A stretch of DNA of 45,688 nt from Candidatus Woesearchaeota archaeon (GTDB lineage: Archaea; Nanobdellota; Nanobdellia; Woesearchaeales; UBA9642), in NCBI GenBank assembly GCA_013330595.1, contig DUIB01000064.1, positions 1-45,688 of the forward strand. The letters run 5' to 3'. This document shows, in pieces, positions 19,323-27,617 of this stretch (positions are counted from its first letter, which is position 1; each line of letters begins with the position of its first letter). A program made the translations under genes and the position numbers. The notes beneath the pieces are model-generated. The model searched no databases, had not been told where the DNA came from, and saw only the letters and a list, made by a program, of their open reading frames with translations.

Positions 19323-20149
19323 ACTAGAACCCCTTTTATTGGCTCATCAAAGAAGTCTTTCTCAACAATATGCATCATATCAAATCCGGTGTCTGTTTCT
19401 TTTGCTATTCCTACAATAAGTACATCTTTACTGAAGAAATCAGTGATTATATCTCCAGGATTTGTGAAAAGTTTTTCCTCTTGCATCATCTTTGCTTCTT
19501 TTGCACCAATAATCATAGGATAATATCTTTTTTTACCAATGACTTGTTTATAGAATAAGTTAATATTTCCATCAATAAGCTCAATTTTCGCTGGTGATGG
19601 TTCATCCCTATTATATATATAAAATAATTTAGGAGTGTTTGCATCTTTGAATTTTATTAATAATATGCCAGAATCCCCTTTTAATTTATTATACTCTTCA
19701 TTATTCAAGAAATGAAAATCATCTGCAAAAGTTCCTGTTTTCGCCAGCACTCCATCAATTCTAAAATCAATACCGTAATCAGTTATGGTATCGCCAACAT
19801 TTTTGAATTCATCCTCTTTCTGCATCATTGATCCTTCAACATTGCCTATGACCATTCCGCCAACTTCTGGAATAGGATTGCCCTGAGATGCTGTAAGCTT
19901 AGCCATTGCATTATTTTTTGCAAGAGCAAACATATCAATGCTCCCTTTATCAGTATATGCTGCTTTCAGTTGAACATCTTTAAGCATATTCAATACTGTC
20001 GCATCCACAGTTGCAATTTCCAAGGCATTCATTGCTTCAACATTATTTGATGCTCCTACAGCAAAATATAATATACTCCCAGCAATTAACAGCAACACCG
20101 CCATCACTATTGATGTTTTTCTTTGAACAAAATATTCCTTTCCGATCAT
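19319..20149 (-). CDS. Membrane-anchored protein with internally duplicated unknown domain
   Basis: N-terminal TM; repeat pair MVIGNVEGSMMQKEDEFKNVGDTITDYG-IDFRIDGVLAKTGTFADDF / MIIGAKEAKMMQEEKLFTNPGDIITDFFSKDVLIVGIAKETDTGFDM. Confidence 0.75.
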   Translation of the reverse strand: MIGKEYFVQRKTSIVMAVLLLIAGSILYFAVGASNNVEAMNALEIATVDATVLNMLKDVQLKAAYTDKGSIDMFALAKNNAMAKLTASQGNPIPEVGGMVIGNVEGSMMQKEDEFKNVGDTITDYGIDFRIDGVLAKTGTFADDFHFLNNEEYNKLKGDSGILLIKFKDANTPKLFYIYNRDEPSPAKIELIDGNINLFYKQVIGKKRYYPMIIGAKEAKMMQEEKLFTNPGDIITDFFSKDVLIVGIAKETDTGFDMMHIVEKDFFDEPIKGVLV

Positions 20150-20172
20150 TGTATGCCCCCTATCATATTTTT

Positions 20173-20427
20173 TTAAAATTCTGATTCATCCTCTAATTCT
20201 CTTTTCATTTCATGATATTCTTTTATCGATATCTCCCCTTTGGCATATCGGGATTTTAGTATTGTTTTTGGATCTTTCTCAGCCTTATGAGGTGTATGAT
20301 GCATGTTTTGGCTTATTAGCCAAGCTATTAACCAGATAATTACTCCCCAGAAAGCTATCATGAGTATCCATCCAAATAGTCCCATGCCAAAGCCCATGCT
20401 CCATCCGAAATCATTATAATACATCAT
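20173..20427 (-). CDS. SHOCT-domain small membrane protein
   Basis: TM plus C-terminal LKSRYAKGEISIKEYHEMKRELED. Confidence 0.8.
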   Translation of the reverse strand: MMYYNDFGWSMGFGMGLFGWILMIAFWGVIIWLIAWLISQNMHHTPHKAEKDPKTILKSRYAKGEISIKEYHEMKRELEDESEF

Positions 20428-20552
20428 ATTATCAGTTTTTTTAAAACATAATATTTATTTAGAGCCATGTATGCTTATAAATAGTATTTGAAGACTTACT
20501 CTACAGTCAACCTGCAGAAGTTTTATAAAGGGTAAAATGCACTCTTTTTGTT

Positions 20553-21212
20553 ATGTCGACTATACTTATGTCCCCAGACTGGTTTTTCGGATATGATGTG
20601 CTTTTTGAATTATTTTTCTTTATAATTTCTTTAGCTATAGCTTTTTACGCATTAAAAGTATACCATGCTACAAGCCAGAAGTTGGCGCAATATTTCGGTT
20701 TTGGATTCTTGCTCGTGGCATCATCATATCTGGTGCAGTCGATATCTAATTATTTGGTATACTCTAAACTAAATGCCCAGATATGTATAATGGCCAATGT
20801 CTCTTCAGTATCGGTTGTGGATGCGATAGGCACTTATGCATATATGTTATTGATGATTTCAGGGTTTACGGTATTGTTATTTGTCAGCCTTAAAAGTGAT
20901 AAAATGCGTACTTTATGGATATTATTATCCGTATCAATAATCGCCATAATGCTCAGCAAAAATCCCCTATATACATTCTATCTCTTGTCCTCTATATATC
21001 TAGCGTTCATCGCATGGAATTTTGTAGAAAACTATCTGAAAAATAAGCAAGCCATGACATTAACTGTTGCGCTAGCATTTATATTTCTATGGTTTGGGAC
21101 ATTCCACTTTCTAATATCAGTAGATCATGAATTATTCTATGTAATCGGACACATACTAGGATTGTGCGCGTATATCATGATTCTAATAAATTGGTATTTG
21201 GTCAGAAAATGA
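20553..21212 (+). CDS. Polytopic (about 7 TM) membrane protein, possible sensor
   Basis: Hydrophobic multi-TM ORF; ATGA overlap with wHTH gene. Confidence 0.7.
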   Translation: MSTILMSPDWFFGYDVLFELFFFIISLAIAFYALKVYHATSQKLAQYFGFGFLLVASSYLVQSISNYLVYSKLNAQICIMANVSSVSVVDAIGTYAYMLLMISGFTVLLFVSLKSDKMRTLWILLSVSIIAIMLSKNPLYTFYLLSSIYLAFIAWNFVENYLKNKQAMTLTVALAFIFLWFGTFHFLISVDHELFYVIGHILGLCAYIMILINWYLVRK

Positions 21213-21487
21213 GCGGTAAAAGAGGTAGAATTGCGATAATGAATGATATGTTAGAAATAATCAGGAATAAAAATAATAAGGCAAAGCCCACTAATATAAT
21301 GTACAAGGCAAATCTTTCGCACGAGATGCTTATAGAATACATTACAGAGCTAATGCAAAAAAAGTTTATCATAGAAACAAAGGATAAAGAAGGAAGAAGG
21401 ACATACAGCCTAACAGACAAAGGATACAAATTCTTAACAGACTACAAACAAATGCAAGGATTCTTAGCATCATACGACTTAAACTAA
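21209..21487 (+). CDS. Winged-helix DNA-binding protein
   Basis: RIAIMNDMLEIIRNKNNKAKPTNIMYKANLSHEMLIEYITELMQKKFIIETKDKEGRRTYSLTDKGYKFL; start overlaps upstream stop by 4 nt. Confidence 0.85.
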   Translation: MSGKRGRIAIMNDMLEIIRNKNNKAKPTNIMYKANLSHEMLIEYITELMQKKFIIETKDKEGRRTYSLTDKGYKFLTDYKQMQGFLASYDLN

Positions 21488-21599
21488 TTCCACAAATATA
21501 GAAAATTCGTTTATAAATTTTCTGCAGTCGGAATCCAGATTTGTTCTGCAAATTGGTTATAAATATCCTGCATATTTCTAATGATTGAGGTGATTAATC

Positions 21600-21734
21600 A
21601 TGAATCAAATCGGAATATCGACAATCGGGCTGCAAATGAGGGAGCGAAGAGTTGCATACTGGGAAAAATATCATAACTTGCCCGGATGCAGGGAAATGGT
21701 TGACTATTTTGATAAAGATCTAGCAACCATTTGA
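21600..21734 (+). CDS. Small protein (44 aa)
   Basis: ATG with SD-like gaggtg; TATA-like ttataaatatcc upstream; MNQIGISTIGLQMRERRVAYWEKYHNLPGCREMVDYFDKDLATI. Confidence 0.5.
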   Translation: MNQIGISTIGLQMRERRVAYWEKYHNLPGCREMVDYFDKDLATI

Positions 21735-21747
21735 GAAGGTGAAAACA

Positions 21748-21909
21748 ATGGGTAATTGCGAAGACTGTCAAAAAACTATTCGCACAGGAGATGGAGAAAT
21801 AAGTGTGGACATGTGCAAAATGCTTGGAACATGCACATGCACAATAAGAAAAATTGCAGTAAAACAACTGTGTCAAGAACCACCAGTCAAAGACTGGTGG
21901 CATGATTAG
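21748..21909 (+). CDS. Small Cys-rich protein (53 aa), putative metal binding
   Basis: MGNCEDCQKTIRTGDGEISVDMCKMLGTCTCTIRKIAVKQLCQEPPVKDWWHD; SD-like gaaggtg upstream. Confidence 0.55.
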   Translation: MGNCEDCQKTIRTGDGEISVDMCKMLGTCTCTIRKIAVKQLCQEPPVKDWWHD

Positions 21910-22075
21910 CGAACTAATCATGTTTGTTCTTGATCACGCCAAAGAAATTCCTATGAATTTCTTGGCCCAAGAAATACTGTGTATTTCTCTGGGATCAGAA
22001 ATGCCGCTTTATGTAATATTACATAGATAAGCTTCGCTTATCCACTCATCGTGGATGAGTGGTATTTCTGACACA
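21869..22075. repeat. Multi-branched inverted-repeat element enclosed by tgtgtca/tgacaca
   Basis: Nested stems: caagaac/gttcttg containing ccaccagtc-aaa-gactggtgg and catgattag-cgaa-ctaatcatg; two agaaat-type hairpins; tcagaaat/atttctga containing three hairpins including ccactcatc-gtg-gatgagtgg. Confidence 0.8.
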
Positions 22076-22113
22076 TAAAAAAAATAAAAAAAATGGAAAA
22101 CAAAGGTGAAAAA

Positions 22114-22419
22114 ATGAAACAAACATATGGAATAATGGGATTAGTAGGAGTATTCCTTCTATTAATTGGAGCTGCAAGCGCATATGCATATAGCACAAAT
22201 AATGTTGGAAATGGAATGATGGGAAGCAATACAAACTACAGAAGCATGATGAACACCCATAATAGAAATTATGCGGGAATGATGGGAAATATCGACAAAA
22301 AAACACGAGACCAAATGGATGAGATTCATGACCAGATAATCAAGAATCTTGACCCTGAAACAGCAAAGCAGATGGATGCAATGCATGACGCATGCATGGG
22401 AGACAATGACGATGATTAA
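22114..22419 (+). CDS. Secreted Met/His/Asn-rich small protein, putative metal-binding
   Basis: Signal peptide-like N-terminus; GNGMMGSNTNYRSMMNTHNRNYAGMMGN; C-terminal MDAMHDACMGDNDDD. Confidence 0.65.
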   Translation: MKQTYGIMGLVGVFLLLIGAASAYAYSTNNVGNGMMGSNTNYRSMMNTHNRNYAGMMGNIDKKTRDQMDEIHDQIIKNLDPETAKQMDAMHDACMGDNDDD

Positions 22420-22471
22420 ATAGCGAGTACACGAGTTTTTTTATCTCTAAAACATATTTTTTGAATAAAAA

Positions 22472-22684
22472 ATGAAACACAATCATTTGCTATGGATGAT
22501 TTTGGCTTGTGCAATTCCATTACTTATAGTATTATTGCTACCGGTATTTGGGATAAAGAGCAATTACAGCATAATCATAGCTATGGTATCAATGATTGTT
22601 ATGCATCTATTCATGATGAGAGATCATAGACATAAGCATGACGAAGCATCAGATTCAAACAATAAAAAAAGAATTAGCATTTGA
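22472..22684 (+). CDS. Small His-rich membrane protein (DUF2933-like)
   Basis: Two TMs, MHLFMMRDHRHKHDE tail. Confidence 0.6.
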   Translation: MKHNHLLWMILACAIPLLIVLLLPVFGIKSNYSIIIAMVSMIVMHLFMMRDHRHKHDEASDSNNKKRISI

Positions 22685-22702
22685 GTAAACATTAGTTGGG
22701 TA

Positions 22703-25192
22703 TTATTTTAAGAATAGCAATAAGAATTCCTCTATTTTGAACATTGTTTTTTGTATTGGAGCATATGCTACGTAGCGATTAAGGTAAGTTATAGTGCCTG
22801 TCAGTATTGCCATCCCTAATAAAATAAATAGTATTCCAGAGATTAGCGTTGTGGAATGTATTTCTATGTCTTTTTTCCATACTTTAGTTTTAATCATTTT
22901 GCCTTTTAGAATATTCCATAATTTGCTATCATCATGTCTTTTCATATATAACGATGCTAATATTAATGGTATAGATAATCCTATTGAATACATAAATAAC
23001 AGTAAACCTCCTGATAAAAAATTCCCGACTGTAGATGCTAATATTAGAATACTGACGAGTATTGGACCGATACATGGTGTCCATGCAATCCCTAAAGTTG
23101 CACCTGTTAATAATCCTCCAATTATAGTTTTTGATTTATTAGCATATACATTAAATCCAGAAAACCCTATTCCAGTCAATATATAGATGCCTAAAAGTAT
23201 TATTAACGCTCCTGCTATTTGTGTAAATAATGGAATATTCTGTTTTAGGAATCCCCCCAAAATTGTTGAAGTCATACCCAGCAGGCTAAAAACCAGGCTT
23301 AATCCTATAAAAAAAGATACAGACATAATGAAAATATTCTTTTTAGAAGTTTTCAACGCATAACCTATATATGCAGGCAATATTGGAAGTGTGCATGGAG
23401 AAATAAATGATATCAATCCAGCAATGAATGCTATTATCATCATTATAATCATGAGACTGTTGAATGTTTCTGTTCCATTAAGAACATTATTGAGCCAGAA
23501 ATCCTTCCTTCTCGTATCATATAATTTATCCATGACTGGCTTATTTTTATTGAAATCCTTCAAGTAATTTTTTTCAAGAATTTCTTCTGAAGCTTTAATA
23601 TAATAATATCCCCTGTCTAGACCGCCTATATTATTCGACAGCGTACCTAAAGTGCGTACAGCTACATCTAGATATAACGGTTCCTTAGTCAGTTCATATA
23701 ATCGAATATACGCATAAACCATGATGCCATTTTCCTCAGAAGGTTTATTGAGCAATATATTTTCTCCAGGTGCATATGACTCTATATCATTGCTGTGTCT
23801 TTCAAAGAATCCAGAACTATTCCAATCGTACAAATTATCCAAAGTATAATTAGCAATCTGTTCAGCATTATATAAATAATTATTGTCATATTGTGCAGCA
23901 TCTGTAAACGCGAGTAGCATATATGCATTATCTGTCAAGGATCCTGTGATGCCTTTCTCTCCGGAAGGAGTGATATAATGGTATACTCCGTCATTATTTG
24001 TAAGCATATTTATCTTATAAAAATCAAGCGTATCTTTTGCTATGTCATAATATTTTTTATCTATAGTCTTATTCCATATATAAAGAAATGTGATTATAGC
24101 TTCACTATTCCAGTCGGTATATTTTGTTCTTTCAAGCCGAGGTTTTTCTTTGGGTCGATCGATTAATGAGTAATATCTTTCTTCAGGAGAGGCATCGGTA
24201 TTTGAAGCGAAACCTCCATTTGAATCGTACCATGATAGCAACATGTTAAGGGTTTTATTAGTTACTTCTTGAGCTATAGAATCATTACTTAGAGTGTAGA
24301 GACGATAATATGTTTTTAACAGTCGAGCATTGTCATAAAGCATCTTCTCATAATGTGGGGGAGTATAGTCCCTGGTTGTTCCATAACGATGAAATCCTCC
24401 TTCAACAGGATCAAAAAGATTATAATTATTTTTCAATTCAGAAATATTTGTATATTCATTATGCAGTGTATTAACAATCATCAACAAATATTTTTTATCA
24501 TAAGCTTTTTCGTATGTATCTAGAAAGAAATCTGAAGTTCTTGGCTGAGGAAATTTCTGTCCTGAACCAAAGCTTCCATAAATAGGATCGTACATTTGAA
24601 TGTTATACGCAATGTACGAATCTATTAATTGCTTTAATTCTCCGACCGTGAGGATATGTTCAGGGAGGGGAACATAGTTGTAAGTATGCTTTGCAGAGGT
24701 AATATTGTTTTTTACTGAATCCAAGGCTTGTTGCATGGTAGACAACATAACATTTGGAGGTCTAGGACCTGAAAATCCTGCAATTCTTTTGCCTTGAGGA
24801 CTAAGAATTGTTGTCGAAGGCCACCCGCCTTCTAAATATTGTCGTGTAAGATCCTGGCGTTTATCAGCATCAACATATACTGGTATAAAATTTTTATTTA
24901 TATAATTCACGACATCAGCATTAAACAAATAATCTTCACTTTCATAAACTTGACACCAATAACACCAACTCGGTGCTGTAAGCAACAGAAAAACAGGTTT
25001 ATTATCATTTGCTGCTTCTTGAAATGCATTAGCATTATATTCCCTCCAATTTATTAGTGGCTTAAGCTTTTCAGCATTTTCATAAGAATATCTTTCAACA
25101 GCAAAAACAGCAGGAATCATAAGAAAAGCAAGAACTACAAAGATGAAGATCTTTGATATACTGGAGTTTATTACGGATGTGAAATATTTCAT
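22703..25192 (-). CDS. Thioredoxin-like (WCYWC) + YyaL/DUF255-like + C-terminal CcdA/DsbD membrane domain fusion
   Basis: APSWCYWCQVYESEDY; alpha/alpha-barrel-like middle (GGWPSTTILSP, GGFHRYGTTRDYTPPHYEKMLYDNA); C-terminal ISFISPCTLPILPAYIGYAL...LGIAWTPCIGPIL. Confidence 0.9.
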   Translation of the reverse strand: MKYFTSVINSSISKIFIFVVLAFLMIPAVFAVERYSYENAEKLKPLINWREYNANAFQEAANDNKPVFLLLTAPSWCYWCQVYESEDYLFNADVVNYINKNFIPVYVDADKRQDLTRQYLEGGWPSTTILSPQGKRIAGFSGPRPPNVMLSTMQQALDSVKNNITSAKHTYNYVPLPEHILTVGELKQLIDSYIAYNIQMYDPIYGSFGSGQKFPQPRTSDFFLDTYEKAYDKKYLLMIVNTLHNEYTNISELKNNYNLFDPVEGGFHRYGTTRDYTPPHYEKMLYDNARLLKTYYRLYTLSNDSIAQEVTNKTLNMLLSWYDSNGGFASNTDASPEERYYSLIDRPKEKPRLERTKYTDWNSEAIITFLYIWNKTIDKKYYDIAKDTLDFYKINMLTNNDGVYHYITPSGEKGITGSLTDNAYMLLAFTDAAQYDNNYLYNAEQIANYTLDNLYDWNSSGFFERHSNDIESYAPGENILLNKPSEENGIMVYAYIRLYELTKEPLYLDVAVRTLGTLSNNIGGLDRGYYYIKASEEILEKNYLKDFNKNKPVMDKLYDTRRKDFWLNNVLNGTETFNSLMIIMMIIAFIAGLISFISPCTLPILPAYIGYALKTSKKNIFIMSVSFFIGLSLVFSLLGMTSTILGGFLKQNIPLFTQIAGALIILLGIYILTGIGFSGFNVYANKSKTIIGGLLTGATLGIAWTPCIGPILVSILILASTVGNFLSGGLLLFMYSIGLSIPLILASLYMKRHDDSKLWNILKGKMIKTKVWKKDIEIHSTTLISGILFILLGMAILTGTITYLNRYVAYAPIQKTMFKIEEFLLLFLK

Positions 25193-25194
25193 GA

Positions 25195-25342
25195 TATTGT
25201 ATGGATATTCTTTATTATCGTGTATTGTTTGAATATTGAATATGATAAAACCAGTATGCTAAACACTCCAACTATCGGCTGTATGGGTGTAAAATAGTTG
25301 AGGAGTCCTGAAATATCTGATATTGTTATTTTTATTGCTCAT
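25195..25342 (-). pseudogene. Small single-TM ORF with apparent frameshift near its start
   Basis: SD-like gaggtggaaca then ATG AGC AAT AAA AAT AAC AAT; that frame stops at 22 codons, while the +1 frame reads ISDISGLLNYFTPIQPIVGVFSILVLSYSIFKQYTIIKNIHTIS* and ends in ATGA overlap with the downstream fusion gene. Confidence 0.5.
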
Positions 25343-25351
25343 TGTTCCACC

Positions 25352-26113
25352 TCATTTAATAACTATCAACTGTAATTTTTCCTCAATATTAAACACCCAA
25401 TTTATGATATTTGGAAATGATCGTGTCAACCATTCTGTGCCGTTAAGGAGGAAAAATATTCCTAGCAGTATGAATATTGCCGAGGCAATAATGTTTGTTG
25501 TATGGAGATAACATTCTTTTTTTCCGATTCTTATTATTATAAGTTTTCCATAAAGGAATCTCCACAGTTTAGGAATTTTTTCCGTTCTATCTGCAATTAT
25601 GGATATGATGATTAATGGGGTGATCATTCCCATAGCATACATTAATAATAAAAATCCTCCTTGAATGACTGTTCCTGTGGCGCTAGCAATCACTAATACT
25701 CCACCCAATACTGGCCCTATACATCCAGACCATGCTAATCCAAATAATACTCCATATAAGATAGTAGCTAAAGGCGTGAATTTCTTTTGCTGTGGCAATT
25801 GATGAATAAAAGATATCCCGGATAGTATCGCTATACCAATAAGTATCAGCAGAACGCCTACAACTCTCATGAATATTAATTTGTTCTCCGTAATAAATCC
25901 GCCGATACTGCCTGCAAAGACTCCCAATGCAATGTAAACAATTGCTATCCCAAGCCCCAAATATATCGTATGCCGTGTTAATGATCTAAAATCATTTTTC
26001 ATACACATCGACAAATAAACAGGAAGTATAGGCAATGTGCATGGTGCAAGAAATGTCACTATCCCTGCTACATATGATATGATGGATAAAAAAAGTATAT
26101 TCATCGTATTCAC
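25352..26113 (-). CDS. CcdA-family cytochrome c biogenesis/thiol-disulfide transporter
   Basis: VTFLAPCTLPILPVYLSMCM...LFGLAWSGCIGPVLGGVL. Confidence 0.9.
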   Translation of the reverse strand: MNTMNILFLSIISYVAGIVTFLAPCTLPILPVYLSMCMKNDFRSLTRHTIYLGLGIAIVYIALGVFAGSIGGFITENKLIFMRVVGVLLILIGIAILSGISFIHQLPQQKKFTPLATILYGVLFGLAWSGCIGPVLGGVLVIASATGTVIQGGFLLLMYAMGMITPLIIISIIADRTEKIPKLWRFLYGKLIIIRIGKKECYLHTTNIIASAIFILLGIFFLLNGTEWLTRSFPNIINWVFNIEEKLQLIVIK

Positions 26114-26889
26114 TTAGATAATTCTGCATCAATAAGTTGCTTAAATGCTGCAAATGGCTGTGCACCTATAAGTGCTTTCCCATTTATAAAAAATGCTGGT
26201 GTTCCGCTTACACCTAATGATATGCCGTCTTTCTGGTCTTTTTGAACTTCTGACTGGTATTTTCCAGTGTCAAGACAAGAATCGAACTTAGTTGTATCAA
26301 GCCCGATTTGCTTAGCCCACAATTTTAGATTCTCAATGGATAAGCTTTGTTGGTTCTGGAATATTTTATCATGATATTCCCAGAATTTCCCTTGTTCATT
26401 AGCACATTCTGCAGCTTCTGCAGTTTTTTCTGCCTGGGCATGGAAACTTAATGGAAAGTCCCTATATACAAATCTTACTTTTCCAGTATCTATATATTCT
26501 GATTTAATTTGGAGAAATGTTTGGGAATAGAATCTTTCACAGAATGGACATTGGAAATCACTAAATTCAACTATGGTAACAGTGGCATCTTTAGAGCCTA
26601 TCGACGGGTCTCCATCGTCATTAACATTAACTTTTTGATTGCCTTGATCATTTGCTGGAATGGTCTTTGCTAAAGGATTGTTTTGTTGTATGTCTTTGTT
26701 ATCTGATGGCTGAAGATTATTTTTAGTAAGCTTGGATAGCAAGTATATATTAACACTGAAACATGCTATTAGCAAAATCCCTAAAATCATACTTACAAAA
26801 AACCATGGGTTTTTTCCCAGACTAATTTTTCTATGTTCAATGTGTCTATCAACTTTCCTATGTTCGCTATGTTCATCATTTTCATGCAT
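26110..26889 (-). CDS. DsbA-like thiol-disulfide oxidoreductase, membrane anchored, His-rich N-terminus
   Basis: FSDFQCPFCERFYSQTF, GVSGTPAFFINGK; ATGA overlap with CcdA; SD-like aggtga before ATG at 26889. Confidence 0.9.
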   Translation of the reverse strand: MHENDEHSEHRKVDRHIEHRKISLGKNPWFFVSMILGILLIACFSVNIYLLSKLTKNNLQPSDNKDIQQNNPLAKTIPANDQGNQKVNVNDDGDPSIGSKDATVTIVEFSDFQCPFCERFYSQTFLQIKSEYIDTGKVRFVYRDFPLSFHAQAEKTAEAAECANEQGKFWEYHDKIFQNQQSLSIENLKLWAKQIGLDTTKFDSCLDTGKYQSEVQKDQKDGISLGVSGTPAFFINGKALIGAQPFAAFKQLIDAELSK

Positions 26890-26961
26890 GTAAATCACCT
26901 TTAATTGCTATGTTACATAAGATGAAACCATATATAAATGCTTCCTGAAACCAAAATTCAT

Positions 26962-26987
26962 AAACAATATAAATAAAAATATTGTTT
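26962..26987. promoter_or_regulatory. Inverted-repeat operator candidate aaacaatat-N8-atattgttt in divergent promoter region
   Basis: Perfect 9-bp arms; nearby TGAAACC at 26923, 26946 and 26996 plus inverted TGAAAC at 26984-26989. Confidence 0.55.
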
Positions 26988-26994
26988 CACTATA

Positions 26995-27495
26995 ATGAAA
27001 CCGACAAAACAAGGTGTTAACAGAAATTTGATGATATCGATAATAATATTTTCTTCCTTTATATTCTTAATACTTATTCTAATATTCACTTATCATCTCA
27101 GTACAGAAGAGTCAGTAATGTCCCCTATACTGAGCCCTTTCATAAAATATCACGTATATTTCATGATAATCGTAAGCTCTTTTGGTATTGCTGTAGGTGC
27201 AAGCGTATTTTATTTTATGTCAAAAAAGCTTGAAGATAAGGAGACAGATGCAAAAAAGAATACTGAAATACTGCTAAAATTCCTAAATAAAGACGAAAGA
27301 GAAATAATAAAAAAGATAGTTGAAAGCAATGGGAAAATATTGCAATCACAATTGTCTCGTACAACCAGCTTAAATAAGGTGAAGGTACATAGAATATTAT
27401 CAAAACTTAAAGAAAAGGAATTAATAAAAATACAAAATCATGGCAAAACTAATATTATACTCATGCCTGATGAAATATATTCTTCGTTGGTTTAA
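26995..27495 (+). CDS. Two-TM membrane protein with C-terminal winged helix (transcriptional regulator)
   Basis: Two N-terminal TMs; LNKDEREIIKKIVESNGKILQSQLSRTTSLNKVKVHRILSKLKEKELIKIQNHGKTNIILM. Confidence 0.85.
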   Translation: MKPTKQGVNRNLMISIIIFSSFIFLILILIFTYHLSTEESVMSPILSPFIKYHVYFMIIVSSFGIAVGASVFYFMSKKLEDKETDAKKNTEILLKFLNKDEREIIKKIVESNGKILQSQLSRTTSLNKVKVHRILSKLKEKELIKIQNHGKTNIILMPDEIYSSLV

Positions 27496-27617
27496 AATAT
27501 TATTCGATAGCTTCATCTAAGTATAGCAGCACTGGTATTCCCTTGTTTTCTTTTTCTATTGTTTTTATTCTCTCCTCTTGTTTCATATATAGATATAGGG
27601 AGGTGCCATGCTAAAAA

